Assembly (NCBI RefSeq): GCF_900635955.1
Contig: NZ_LR134201.1
Span: forward strand, 2,604,001-2,668,000
Length of the DNA: 64,000 nucleotides
Direction: 5' to 3'
Origin: Cedecea lapagei
Lineage (GTDB): Bacteria > Pseudomonadota > Gammaproteobacteria > Enterobacterales > Enterobacteriaceae
The notes under the pieces were generated by a model. The model did no database searches. It was not told the DNA's origin and saw only the letters and a list, made by a program, of their open reading frames with translations. The position numbers and the translations under genes were made by a program. Numbering within the stretch: position 1 is the first letter of the stretch; every line of letters starts with the position of its first letter. Positions 16,895-25,474 of this stretch are shown here, one piece after another.

Positions 16895-17668
16895 TCATAG
16901 TACCTTCGATAAAAACTGCCGGGTGCGCGAGTGCTGCGGGCGATTCAACACTTCGTCGCTGCTCCCCTGCTCAACAATTTTACCGTCCACCATAAACACC
17001 ACCTGATCGGCCACCTCGCGGGCGAAACCTATCTCGTGGGTGACCACCACCAGCGTGGTGCCCGATCGAGCCAGCCTTTTAATGACGTCCAGCACTTCAC
17101 CGACCAGCTCAGGATCGAGCGCGGAGGTGGGCTCATCAAACAGCATTACTCGCGGACGAAGCGCCAGAGCGCGGGCAATCGCGATACGCTGCTGCTGCCC
17201 GCCGGATAAATGCCGGGACCAGGCGTCGGCCTTATTACGCAGGCCAACCACGTCCAGCAGCTCATATGCACGTTCAACCGCCTCTTTACGGCTGAGCTGC
17301 TTATGGGCAAGCGGCGCTTCAATAAGGTTTTCCAGTACCGTCATATGGGGAAACAGGTTGAAGTTCTGGAAGACATAGCCCACGTTGGCTCGCTGGCGCA
17401 GGATCTCCTTTTCTTTAAGCTCGTACAGCTTGTCGCCTTTCAGGCGGTAGCCAATATAATCGCCGTCAATCTGGATAAATCCTTCATCCACGCGCTCCAG
17501 GTGGTTGATGGTGCGCAGCAGCGTTGACTTACCGGAGCCCGATGGGCCGAGAATTACGGTGACCGTCCCCGGCGGTATCTCCAGCGACACATCGTCCAGC
17601 GCCTTGTGGCGCCCAAAGTACTTGCTGACGCCGGTGATCGAGATATGGCCACTATGAGAGGTTTGCAT
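16895..17668 (-). CDS. ABC transporter ATPase, polar amino acid type
   Basis: Cytoplasmic ATPase of the importer, 257 residues. Walker A is GPSGSGKST, Q-loop VFQNFNLFPHMTVLENL, signature LSGGQQQRIAIARAL, Walker B VMLFDEPTSALD, and H-loop VVVTHE. The closest well-known relatives are GlnQ/ArtP/TcyN-type ATPases. It overlaps the permease gene by 17 bases, so the two are coupled. Confidence 0.92.
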   Translation of the reverse strand: MQTSHSGHISITGVSKYFGRHKALDDVSLEIPPGTVTVILGPSGSGKSTLLRTINHLERVDEGFIQIDGDYIGYRLKGDKLYELKEKEILRQRANVGYVFQNFNLFPHMTVLENLIEAPLAHKQLSRKEAVERAYELLDVVGLRNKADAWSRHLSGGQQQRIAIARALALRPRVMLFDEPTSALDPELVGEVLDVIKRLARSGTTLVVVTHEIGFAREVADQVVFMVDGKIVEQGSSDEVLNRPQHSRTRQFLSKVL

Positions 17669-18578
17669 GAATCGGCTCCTGCGTTACGGCGGCTGTGGAC
17701 GGCGCGGCGCTTCGGGCCGGGCGCGTTTGATTGATAGCAGAGCGACGCTCGCTGCGAGCCAGGGAGCGCTCAACCAGATACTGAATCAGCGACAGGACGC
17801 TGGTGATCACCAGATACCAGACGGCCGCCACCATCAGCAGCGGGATCACCTGCTGCGTGCGGTTGTAGATCATCTGGATGGTATAAAACAGCTCCGGCAT
17901 CGCCAGCACGTAAACCATCGCCGTGCCTTTGGCGAGGCTAATGATTTCGTTGAAACCGGCAGGCAGAATGGTACGCAGGGCCTGCGGCAGAATAATGCGC
18001 ACGGTACGTCGCCAGGCAGGTAACCCTAGCGCTGCTGCGGCTTCATATTGCCCGTGATCCACGCCTAAAAAGCCACCGCGCACGATCTCTGCGGTGTAGG
18101 CGCTTTGCACCAGCGTCAACCCAACCACCGCCGTCGAAAACTGCCCCAGCACGTTAATCGTGTCGTAGCTGCCCCAGACGATGCTGGTAAAGGGGATGCC
18201 AAGCGACAGCTTGTCGTACAGATAGGAGAAGTTGTAAAGCACGATCAGCACCACAATCAGCGGCAGCGAGCGGAAGAGCCAGATGTAGCCCCAGGCCAGA
18301 CTCTTCAGCAGCCAGGAGGACGAAAGTCTGGCGAGCGCCAGCAGGCCGCCCAGTATGACGCTCAGCACCGTGCCCAACAGCGTCAGCAACAGTGTTTGTC
18401 CCAGCCCCTCCAGGATCACCGGGTTAAAAAACCATTGCGCAAAAACGCCCCACTCCCAGCGAGGATTAAACGCGACAGACTGCACCACCACCGCGAGAAC
18501 GAACAGCGCTATCACCGCGCCCACGGTGCGCAGCGGGTAGCGCGCAGGGACCACTTTAATGGTTTCGGAAGATTTCAT
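17652..18578 (-). CDS. ABC transporter permease, polar amino acid type
   Basis: HisM/GlnP-family membrane permease, 308 residues, with an N-terminal helix (about 20-40) and four to five more helices. The EAA loop that docks the ATPase is visible as QYEAAAALGLPAWRRTVRIILPQ-like sequence near residue 180. A hydrophilic Ala/Arg-rich C-tail of about 40 residues is longer than usual. Only one permease is encoded, so it probably works as a homodimer serving both solute-binding proteins. Confidence 0.9.
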   Translation of the reverse strand: MKSSETIKVVPARYPLRTVGAVIALFVLAVVVQSVAFNPRWEWGVFAQWFFNPVILEGLGQTLLLTLLGTVLSVILGGLLALARLSSSWLLKSLAWGYIWLFRSLPLIVVLIVLYNFSYLYDKLSLGIPFTSIVWGSYDTINVLGQFSTAVVGLTLVQSAYTAEIVRGGFLGVDHGQYEAAAALGLPAWRRTVRIILPQALRTILPAGFNEIISLAKGTAMVYVLAMPELFYTIQMIYNRTQQVIPLLMVAAVWYLVITSVLSLIQYLVERSLARSERRSAINQTRPARSAAPSTAAVTQEPIHANLS

Positions 18579-18587
18579 CGTTATACC

Positions 18588-19097
18588 TCAGGCCGTTTTG
18601 CTCAGGCTTTCCAGCGATAAGAGTTTGGTAAACCTCAGCCGCCCGTCGTGGGGCGGCAGGCTGAACGTTTCCGGGTCGACCTCCAGGCTGAATTGCGGGT
18701 CGTAGCCTTCGCTCAGGTAGAGCCTGACGGCCTCCGGCTGGCGAAACCCGGTGGTCAGGTAGATACGGCTATAGCCCGCCTGAAGCGCATAGCGCTCCAG
18801 CTCACGGACTACGCGCCCTGCCAGCCCCTGCTTGCGTAACGTACTCTTTGTCCAGATGCGCTTAATTTCTGCGGTTTGCTGGTCATAGGGCTTATAGGCC
18901 CCGGTGGCAATAATTTCGCCCTCACGCTCAAGCACGATAAAAATACCCTGCGGCGGCAGATACCATTCGGTAAGCTCGACCTCCGCATCACGCGAGAAAA
19001 AATCCCCGTAGCGGGCAGCGTATTCACCAAACAGCCCGTTAATGATCGGCTGCAGCTCAGGCGCCTCCGGGGACAGAATGCGAAAACGTTCGCTCAT
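18588..19097 (-). CDS. GNAT-family N-acetyltransferase, probable S-modified-cysteine acetylase
   Basis: 169-residue GNAT protein. The acetyl-CoA pyrophosphate loop is visible as RKQGLAGRVV (R/Q-x-x-G-x-A/G) near residue 88. A beta strand before it (AEIKRIWTK) and the C-terminal GYDPQF segment fit the fold. Placed inside an operon with an importer, FMN monooxygenase and M20 deacylase. That arrangement parallels Bacillus subtilis yxe/ytm operons, where a GNAT enzyme acetylates S-succinocysteine or similar thioethers before C-S cleavage. Substrate is inferred from context only. Confidence 0.8.
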   Translation of the reverse strand: MSERFRILSPEAPELQPIINGLFGEYAARYGDFFSRDAEVELTEWYLPPQGIFIVLEREGEIIATGAYKPYDQQTAEIKRIWTKSTLRKQGLAGRVVRELERYALQAGYSRIYLTTGFRQPEAVRLYLSEGYDPQFSLEVDPETFSLPPHDGRLRFTKLLSLESLSKTA

Positions 19098-19107
19098 ACA
19101 GACCTCC

Positions 19108-20040
19108 TTAGTCCCCTAAACCCGCGGGGTTGATTTCCGAGGCAGGAATACTTTCCACGCCCTCGCCCCAACGGTTGAGCACTTTTGCGTAGTCGCCCTG
19201 CTGAATGGCACCGTTAAGCGCCGTTTGTACCGGCTCAACCAGCCCGCTGCCTTTTTTCAGCGTAACGGCAATGTGTGCGGCCTTTGGCCAGCCGCCGTCA
19301 ACGCTCCCTACCAGCCTGGTCTTGCCAGTCAGCGCCGCTTTCCAGGCCCCGGTAACGTTCGGTCCAAACCAGGCATCGGCCCGCCCGGACTGCAGCGCCA
19401 GCGTCAGCGCGGCATCATCTTTGGTGTAAACCGGAGTAAATGGCTTGAGCCCTTTCTTCAGGTTTTCAGCATTCCACGCCAGCAGGATAGCTTCCTGATT
19501 GGTGCCGGAGCCCACCACAATGCGCAACCCGGCAATATCCTCCGCGTGGCTGAGAGATTTGATCGGGCTGTCGGCCTTCACATAAAAGCCAAGAGAATCT
19601 TTACGATAGGTGGCGAAATCGAACTTCTCTTTGCGATCTTTGGTGACGGTAATATTGCTGATCGCGGCGTCATACTTCCCGGACGCCACCCCCAGCGGCC
19701 AGTCCTCCCAGGAAGTGGGCACTACGTTAAGCTCAAGACCGAGGCTGTCGGCCACCAGGCGTGCAATGTCCACCTCGCTGCCGAGCAGCGTTTTATTATC
19801 ATCAGAAAAAACCGTCAGCGGCGGCGAGTTGAGCGCCGCCACTGCCACGGTAAACTTACCGGGAACGGCAAAATGATAATCTTTCGGCAACTGCGCGATG
19901 GCCTGCGGATTTTTGGCGGTATTAATCGGCGATTTGTTCGCCTCAAGGCTCACTCCGGTTCCATTGATGGTGACGTCGTTCGCCCAGGCAATCGGGGCCC
20001 ATGCCAGCGCAATAGCCAGCAGTAGCGATGTTTTTTGCAT
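19108..20040 (-). CDS. Periplasmic solute-binding protein of an amino-acid-type ABC importer (second copy)
   Basis: Second family 3 solute-binding protein, with a signal peptide (MQKTSLLLAIALAWAPIAWA). ATG at 20040 was chosen because GAGA lies 7 bases upstream; an ATG two codons earlier is too close to it. It is a paralogue of the first binding protein: VAALNSPPLTVF, TSWEDWPLGVASGKYDAA, RKEKFDFATYR, VGSGTNQEAILL and SGRADAWFGP. Two receptors with one permease/ATPase suggests a widened or split substrate range. It sits between the GNAT and monooxygenase genes. Confidence 0.85.
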   Translation of the reverse strand: MQKTSLLLAIALAWAPIAWANDVTINGTGVSLEANKSPINTAKNPQAIAQLPKDYHFAVPGKFTVAVAALNSPPLTVFSDDNKTLLGSEVDIARLVADSLGLELNVVPTSWEDWPLGVASGKYDAAISNITVTKDRKEKFDFATYRKDSLGFYVKADSPIKSLSHAEDIAGLRIVVGSGTNQEAILLAWNAENLKKGLKPFTPVYTKDDAALTLALQSGRADAWFGPNVTGAWKAALTGKTRLVGSVDGGWPKAAHIAVTLKKGSGLVEPVQTALNGAIQQGDYAKVLNRWGEGVESIPASEINPAGLGD

Positions 20041-20052
20041 AATCATTTCTCT

Positions 20053-21366
20053 TTATTTGCCGTAGCGATTGTCGGGCTGCGCTAAACCAAAGCTCTCGCG
20101 CAGCGTGGTGCCGGGATAATCCGTGCGGAAAAGGCCCCGGGCCTGCAGCACGGGTACAACCTGCTCCACAAACCGGGGGAAGGTATCCGGTGTGCCTCCC
20201 TGGATAATAAAACCGTCGGCGGCGCGATCCTCAAACCAGCGCTGAAGCCCGTCTGCCACCTCCTCCGGGGAGCCGGAGAAACGCGGTCTCGGGCTGGCGG
20301 CTTCCAGCGCGACCTGGCGGAGAGTTAAGCCGCGTTCCCGGGCGTTGCGCTTGATCTCATCGGTGGTGCTGCGGAAGCTGTTCTGCCCAAGGTCACCAAG
20401 GTCGGGGAAAGGTTCGTCCAGCGGGTACTGGCTAAAGTCATGGTGTTCGAAATAGCGACCCAGGTAGTTCAGGGCATCAGAAACCGACACCAGCGCGGCG
20501 GTAGTTTGATACTGTTGCTCCGCGTCTTCGGCATCTTTGCCAACAATCACGCTGACGCCCTGGAAAATGTGCAATGAATCAGCCTCGCGGCCTTGCGCTT
20601 CCAGCTGGTTTTTCACATCACGGTAAAAAGCTTTTGCCTCAGCAAGCGTTTCATGGTGGGTAAAAATGGCATCGGCGTGTTTCGCCGCCAGCTTTTTGCC
20701 GTCCTCCGAGGCTCCGGCCTGGAACACAATCGGGCGCCCCTGCGGCGTGCGGCCAATGTTAAGAGGCCCCGCCACCTGGAAGAAATCCCCCTGATGGTTT
20801 AGCGCATGCAGCTTTTCAGGGGCAAAAAACTGCCCGCTCTCTTTGTTCCGCACAAAAGCATCCTCTTCCCAGGAGTCCCAGAGCCCCTTGACGACGTCCA
20901 GGTATTCATCGGCGATGCGATAGCGCAGCGCATGTTCAGGATGCTGGGTTCTGGAGAAATTTTTGGCCGAACCTTCAAGGGGGGAAGTCACTACGTTCCA
21001 CCCCGCACGGCCGTTGCTCAGATGATCGAGGCTTGCAAACTGGCGGGCGGTGGTAAAAGGATCGCTGTAGGACGTGGATAATGTGCCCACCAGACCTAAA
21101 CGGTGGGTTACGCTCGCGAGCGCGGATAATACCGTCAGCGGTTCAAAGCGATTTAAAAAATGGGGGATAGATTTTTCGTTTATATACAGTCCGTCGGCAA
21201 CGAATATAAAGTCCAGTTTCCCTTCTTCCGCTTTCAAAGCGGTTTGTTTAACAAACTCAAAATTAATGCTGGCATCGGCTACCGCGGCAGGATGACGCCA
21301 GGCTGACATATTTCCCGATGCGCCATGTAATATCGTACCCAGCCGTAATTGTCGTTTTTCTGACAT
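20053..21366 (-). CDS. FMN-dependent monooxygenase, NtaA/SnaA/DszA (luciferase-like) family
   Basis: 437-residue two-component flavin monooxygenase of the bacterial luciferase superfamily. It would use FMNH2 from a separate reductase. Seen: LGTILHGASGNMSAWRHP start, HRLGLVGTLSTSYSDPFTTAR, SNGRAGWNVVTSPLEGSAKNF, FFQVAGPLNIGRTPQGRP and QAGASEDGKKLAAKHADAIF, all typical of the NtaA/DmoA branch that cleaves C-S or C-N bonds. In the inferred pathway it would oxidatively split the acetylated thioether. No flavin reductase gene lies in the cluster. Confidence 0.88.
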   Translation of the reverse strand: MSEKRQLRLGTILHGASGNMSAWRHPAAVADASINFEFVKQTALKAEEGKLDFIFVADGLYINEKSIPHFLNRFEPLTVLSALASVTHRLGLVGTLSTSYSDPFTTARQFASLDHLSNGRAGWNVVTSPLEGSAKNFSRTQHPEHALRYRIADEYLDVVKGLWDSWEEDAFVRNKESGQFFAPEKLHALNHQGDFFQVAGPLNIGRTPQGRPIVFQAGASEDGKKLAAKHADAIFTHHETLAEAKAFYRDVKNQLEAQGREADSLHIFQGVSVIVGKDAEDAEQQYQTTAALVSVSDALNYLGRYFEHHDFSQYPLDEPFPDLGDLGQNSFRSTTDEIKRNARERGLTLRQVALEAASPRPRFSGSPEEVADGLQRWFEDRAADGFIIQGGTPDTFPRFVEQVVPVLQARGLFRTDYPGTTLRESFGLAQPDNRYGK

Positions 21367-21412
21367 GTCTCATCCTTATGCGGATCGTTAAATCCGCCGT
21401 CGCTGATTAGGG

Positions 21413-22534
21413 TTAAAGTTGTTGCAATGCCGTTTGCGCTAACCGCGCGAAATAACGAGCCGCTGGTTCAATCAACCTTTCATCGGGATTGAAGGCAGGA
21501 TGATGAAGCCCGTAGCGGCTGTCGCTGCCGATGCTGACAAAAGCGCCGGGAATATGCTGGAGGTAGACCGCAAAATCTTCACCGCCGAGGTGCAGATCTG
21601 CATGCCGGGTCGCATAACCTTCTGCCGCAGCCACCTCGCGAGAAAACTCAGCCCAGCGTTCATCGTTAACCAGCGCGTCCGGTCCCGCATGCCAGGTGAC
21701 ATCGATTTCCGCCCCAAAGGCGGCGGCTAGACCGGCGGCAATCTCAAGGACCCGAGCTTTTACCGTCTCCCGCACGCTGGCGCTATGGGTGCGCAGCGTC
21801 CCTTCCAGCTCGACGCTTTCCGGCAGCACGTTCCAGGTATTGCCGCCCGCAATGCGCGTGATGCTCAGTACCGCCGAGTCGAGCGTATTGACCTCCCGAC
21901 TGGTGATGCTTTGCAGCAGGCTGACCAGCTGGCTGGCAAGTAAAATGGCATCTTTGCCCTCATGAGGACGAGCGGCATGCGCCCCTTTACCGCGCACCTG
22001 AATGACCAGGCGATCCACGTTGGCATAAAACGCACCGCCGCGAGTGGCAAAGGCGCCAACCGGCAGATTAGGCTCATTGTGCATGCCAAAAATAGCCGAG
22101 ACCCCCTGCAGCACGCCGGCCTTCACCAGCGTGGTTGCCCCGCCGAAACGCTCTTCTGCAGGCTGAAACAGGATGCGCACTCGCCCGTTAAGCTGCGCTT
22201 CGTTCTGCTTCAGCAGCAGCGCCGCCCCAAGCATCACGCTGCTGTGAACGTCATGCCCGCAGGCGTGCATGACGCCGGCATTTTGCGAACGGAAGGCGAC
22301 GCCGCTGGTTTCTTCGATGGGCAACGCGTCAATATCCGCACGCAGCGCAATGGCCTTATCGCCTTCGCCTATCTCGGCAACAACGCCAGTTTTCAGTGAA
22401 TAGGGAAGCAGACGGATATCGGCGCTTTGCAACCAGTCCCGGATACGGGAAGTCGTCTCCACTTCCTCAAGAGAGAGCTCCGGGAACCGGTGCAGTTCGC
22501 GGCGCCAGTCGATCAGCTGCTGGGCAAAAGTCAT
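21413..22534 (-). CDS. M20-family amidohydrolase / N-acyl amino acid deacylase
   Basis: 373-residue metallohydrolase of the M20D class (hippurate hydrolase, IAA-amino acid hydrolase, YxeP/YtnL relatives). Metal-binding motifs: HACGHDVHSS near residue 95, the catalytic Glu pair in PAEERFGG, FGMHNEPNLPVG, and the C-terminal HLGGEDFAVYL. The dimerisation lid domain lies between about residues 180 and 290. Expected role here is removal of the acetyl group from N-acetylcysteine or a similar product. It overlaps the upstream gene by 4 bases. Confidence 0.88.
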   Translation of the reverse strand: MTFAQQLIDWRRELHRFPELSLEEVETTSRIRDWLQSADIRLLPYSLKTGVVAEIGEGDKAIALRADIDALPIEETSGVAFRSQNAGVMHACGHDVHSSVMLGAALLLKQNEAQLNGRVRILFQPAEERFGGATTLVKAGVLQGVSAIFGMHNEPNLPVGAFATRGGAFYANVDRLVIQVRGKGAHAARPHEGKDAILLASQLVSLLQSITSREVNTLDSAVLSITRIAGGNTWNVLPESVELEGTLRTHSASVRETVKARVLEIAAGLAAAFGAEIDVTWHAGPDALVNDERWAEFSREVAAAEGYATRHADLHLGGEDFAVYLQHIPGAFVSIGSDSRYGLHHPAFNPDERLIEPAARYFARLAQTALQQL

Positions 22535-23532
22535 ACCGCCGCCTCCGTCACCGCATGAGCTTCAGCAAGCAGACGCAGTGAAGCGATGCGTTCCGCGCCT
22601 TCGGCAACCGGCGTATCGATAATAAATTCATCGATAGCGTACTCCTCGTGCAGCGCCTGTAGCGCCTCCCTGACCGCTTCCGGCGTACCTTTTAGCAGCG
22701 AAGGTTCACGTCGCGTCAGGCTGCGTAGCGCACTGCCTGACTGGCGAGCAAAGCTGTGCGCCTGCTCTTCGCTGGCCACGCTCACACGCTGCCCGTTTTC
22801 CAGCTCCACGCCCCAGATCTCAACCTGTGCGGCAAGCGCTTCCGCGCGCCCGGCGTCCGGCGCCACAATTGCCTGCACCGCCACCAGCACGTCTCGACGG
22901 CTGTTCGCCCGCCACTCTTTCAGTACCTCGCGCAGCAGGTTTTTATCGCCGTTAAGATGGGCAGCAAAAACAAAATTCCAGTCAAGGCTCGCCGCCAGCC
23001 GGGCGCTTTGCAGGCTTGCCCCCAGCAAAAAACGCTCCGGGCGCTGAACCGGTAGCGGCGTAGCCCGAACGCTCTCGTCTTCCGCCGGTTCGCTCAGCGA
23101 CAGCCACGCATCAAGCTGGGTCAGCTGCTCATCAAAGGTTCCTTTGGCCGCCTGCGATACCCCCTGCTGCAGTGCCTGAGTAGAGAGCGGTAAACCTCCC
23201 GGCGCTTTTCCGATGCCGAGATCGATTCGCCCCGGCGCAAGCGAGGAAAGCAGGTTAAAGTTTTCGGCAACTTTATAAGGGCTGTAGTGCTGCAGCATAA
23301 CGCCACCGGAGCCAACGCGGATGCGGCGAGTTTGCCCGACAATCCAGGCAATCAGCACTTCAGGCGAGGGACTGGCAAGCTGGGGCGTATTGTGATGCTC
23401 TGCCAGCCAGAAACGGTGATAGCCCCAGGCTTCTGCCTGCTGCGCAAGGTGCAGCGTGCGCGTCAGGGCATCCGTTGCGCTGTCGTTCGGCGCAAGCGGG
23501 CTTTTATCCAGGATACTGATGCGATAAGACAT
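22531..23532 (-). CDS. LLM-class flavin-dependent oxidoreductase (MsnO8-like)
   Basis: Second luciferase-like protein of the cluster, 333 residues, and the first gene of the transcript. The N-terminus YRISILDKSPLA, then WLAEHHNTPQLASPSPEVLI, IRVGSGGVMLQHYSPYKVAENF and LAPGRIDLGIGKAPGG match the MsnO8/YhbW-type LLM group, whose members have been assigned only roughly to sulfur or aldehyde substrates. It differs from the NtaA-type enzyme downstream, so the operon carries two distinct flavin monooxygenases. Confidence 0.85.
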   Translation of the reverse strand: MSYRISILDKSPLAPNDSATDALTRTLHLAQQAEAWGYHRFWLAEHHNTPQLASPSPEVLIAWIVGQTRRIRVGSGGVMLQHYSPYKVAENFNLLSSLAPGRIDLGIGKAPGGLPLSTQALQQGVSQAAKGTFDEQLTQLDAWLSLSEPAEDESVRATPLPVQRPERFLLGASLQSARLAASLDWNFVFAAHLNGDKNLLREVLKEWRANSRRDVLVAVQAIVAPDAGRAEALAAQVEIWGVELENGQRVSVASEEQAHSFARQSGSALRSLTRREPSLLKGTPEAVREALQALHEEYAIDEFIIDTPVAEGAERIASLRLLAEAHAVTEAAV

Positions 23533-23534
23533 AG

Positions 23535-23564
23535 TGCAGGCTCGTTTTTATTAACATGCCTGCA
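23535..23564. repeat. Inverted repeat at the leader of the inserted cluster
   Basis: TGCAGGC-N16-GCCTGCA flanks the region just upstream of the first gene of the minus-strand cluster. In RNA it would form a stem ending three bases from the start codon, where no good ribosome site is visible. It could be an operator or a translation-controlling hairpin. Confidence 0.45.
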
Positions 23565-23703
23565 TTATTAAAAGCGGGAGACGGCAGAGAGAAACAATAA
23601 ATTTACATTTAGTCTTCTGAAATAGAGATAAGCAAAGTCAGACGCCGGCTTAACTATTTGCTACCGGGCTAAAGATCGCCGGTTAACGCGTTAGCGGCAA
23701 AAT

Positions 23704-23737
23704 AAAAAAGCCCCGCCGGATAAACAGCGAGGCTTTT
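23704..23737 (-). terminator. slyA terminator
   Basis: On the minus strand AAAAGCCTCGC and GCGGGGCTTTT form a stem with one mismatch, followed by TTTATT. It separates slyA from the inserted cluster. Confidence 0.7.
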
Positions 23738-23752
23738 GCTCACCCGTAGAAA

Positions 23753-24193
23753 TTAATCCCGGTTCTGCAGTTCAATAATATTTTGCTCAAGCCGGCTTAT
23801 CAGGCTGCTTAACAGCGCCTGCTCTTCGCGAGAAATCCCGGTCAGGATCTCTCCACGCGTTTCGTTTATCACGTCCTCCATCTTTTCGATGATGGGCGCG
23901 GCCTGCTCGGTCAATTTGATCCGTTTTGCCCGACGGTCGTTCGCGCAAGTTTTACGCGAGATTAACCCTTTTTCTTCGAGCTGATCCAGCGTGCGAACCA
24001 GTGACGGTTGCTCAATGCCGATCGCTTTAGCCAACTGAATCTGTGACTGGTCTGGCGGCAGCTGATGAATATTATGCAGCGTTACCCAGTGTGTCTGTGT
24101 CAATTCCAGAGGTTTCAGGCGATGGTCAATCAGCGCACGCCAGATGCGTACCAGGCGAGCCAGATCCGAACCTAATGGCGATGGCGATTCCAA
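23753..24193 (-). CDS. slyA: MarR-family transcriptional regulator SlyA
   Basis: Dimeric winged-helix regulator that counters H-NS silencing and controls virulence and stress genes. Start TTG (MESPSPLGSDLARL) was chosen because AAGGAG is six bases upstream, while the in-frame ATG two codons earlier abuts it; E. coli slyA also uses TTG. This gives 146 residues. Hallmarks: LTQTHWVTLHNIHQLP, recognition helix region GIEQPSLVRTLDQLEEKGLI and the wing DRRAKRIKLTE. Two extra residues (SP) lie near the N-terminus relative to E. coli. An exact SlyA operator lies just upstream. Confidence 0.96.
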   Translation of the reverse strand: MESPSPLGSDLARLVRIWRALIDHRLKPLELTQTHWVTLHNIHQLPPDQSQIQLAKAIGIEQPSLVRTLDQLEEKGLISRKTCANDRRAKRIKLTEQAAPIIEKMEDVINETRGEILTGISREEQALLSSLISRLEQNIIELQNRD

Positions 24194-24209
24194 TTTCATC
24201 TCCTTATAA

Positions 24210-24221
24210 TTAGCTTGCTAA
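24210..24221. promoter_or_regulatory. SlyA operator in the slyA-ydhI divergent promoter
   Basis: TTAGCTTGCTAA is the exact complement of the known SlyA consensus TTAGCAAGCTAA. It sits 16 bases before the slyA start codon and between divergent genes, fitting autorepression and control of ydhIJK. Confidence 0.75.
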
Positions 24222-24375
24222 CTTATTATACTGATTTTAGACTATTGTGCAGGCATTAACTGTTAAAAACAAACCCCTTACTTTCACTGAAGTTATGCGA
24301 ACAGCTATACTTTTATTCTACATCTAAGTGAGGGGAAACGGCAGCTACCCCGTTTTTTTAAAGGATTATCACCAC

Positions 24376-24612
24376 GTGAGTCTCACTTTTAGCCCATCCG
24401 GCTTCCCGCTTCAGGATTTTGTGGTTGGGGCGTCGATTTACTTTCCGCCGCTGTTCAAGGCCGTGTTTGTCGGCTTTTTTATCTGGCTGGTCCTCCACCG
24501 CTTGCTGCGCGACTGGATCTATTCCGGTGAAGTCTGGCATCCCACGCTGATGGACTTATCCCTTTTCGCGCTGTCCGTCAGCGCCGGCATGGCTCTTTTG
24601 GTGATGTGGTAA
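24376..24612 (+). CDS. ydhI: DUF1656 small inner-membrane protein YdhI
   Basis: 78-residue AaeX-like membrane protein with two hydrophobic segments (about residues 18-40 and 55-77). GTG start (VSLTFSPSGFPLQD) gives the E. coli length and follows AAGGA at 10 bases. Such proteins precede a membrane-fusion protein and a FUSC-type pump in aae-like efflux operons, as here. SlyA is expected to control it through the divergent operator. Confidence 0.9.
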   Translation: MSLTFSPSGFPLQDFVVGASIYFPPLFKAVFVGFFIWLVLHRLLRDWIYSGEVWHPTLMDLSLFALSVSAGMALLVMW

Positions 24613-24616
24613 CGCA

Positions 24617-25474
24617 ATGAATCTCAAAACAATAAAATACTTTTCCACCCTGATTGTTCTTGCCGCTGCGCTGCTGGCGGGCTGGCTGCTATGGAACTAC
24701 TACATGCAATCGCCCTGGACGCGTGACGGTAAAGTGCGCGCCGAACAGGTCAGCATTACGCCGCAGGTGTCCGGCACCATCGTCACCCTCAACGTGAAAG
24801 ATAATCAATTTGTCAGCAAGGGTGCGCCGCTGTTTACGCTCGACGCAACGCCTTACCATATTGCCGTGCTCAATGCAGAGGCGCAGCTGGCAAAGGCGCA
24901 GTCGGATCTGGCCAAAGCCAGCAACGAAGCTAACCGCCGCCACAACCTGCCGCGTAACTACATTTCCGCCGAGGACATGGATACCGCGAATATTAACGTC
25001 AAGGCTATGCAGGCGGCGGTCAAGGTCGCTCAGGCCACGCTCGAGCAGGCCCAGTGGCAGCTTTCGCAGACGACGGTAACCGCGCCGGTCGACGGCTGGG
25101 TCACCAACCTGACGTCGCGCACCGGGAACTACGCCACCGAGGGAAAACCGGTTTTTGCGCTGGTCGACAGCCACTCATTTTATGTCGTCGGCTACTTCGA
25201 AGAGACCAAGCTGCGCCGGATCCAGCCGGGCAATGCCGTACAGATTGTCCTGTATAACGGTAACCAGAGGCTGACGGGCAAAGTGGAAAGCATCGGTCGC
25301 GCTATCTACGACCAAAGCATTGAAAGCGACAGCGATTTGGTGCCGGACATCAAGCCTAACGTGCCGTGGGTACGCCTTGCGCAGCGGGTGCCTGTACGCA
25401 TTACGCTCGACGCCATACCCAAAGATGTCACGCTCGTCTCGGGCACAACCTGTACCGTTAGCGTTCAACCCTGA
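24617..25474 (+). CDS. ydhJ: HlyD/EmrA-family membrane-fusion protein YdhJ
   Basis: Periplasmic adaptor of an efflux system, 285 residues: N-terminal membrane anchor (about 8-26), a lipoyl half (VRAEQVSITPQVSGTIVTLNV), an alpha hairpin (about 90-150) rich in Ala/Gln/Glu, the second lipoyl half (TVTAPVDGWVTNLTSRTGNY), then a beta barrel. Closest known relative is AaeA. Four bases separate it from ydhI and it overlaps ydhK by one base. The substrate is not known. Confidence 0.93.
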   Translation: MNLKTIKYFSTLIVLAAALLAGWLLWNYYMQSPWTRDGKVRAEQVSITPQVSGTIVTLNVKDNQFVSKGAPLFTLDATPYHIAVLNAEAQLAKAQSDLAKASNEANRRHNLPRNYISAEDMDTANINVKAMQAAVKVAQATLEQAQWQLSQTTVTAPVDGWVTNLTSRTGNYATEGKPVFALVDSHSFYVVGYFEETKLRRIQPGNAVQIVLYNGNQRLTGKVESIGRAIYDQSIESDSDLVPDIKPNVPWVRLAQRVPVRITLDAIPKDVTLVSGTTCTVSVQP

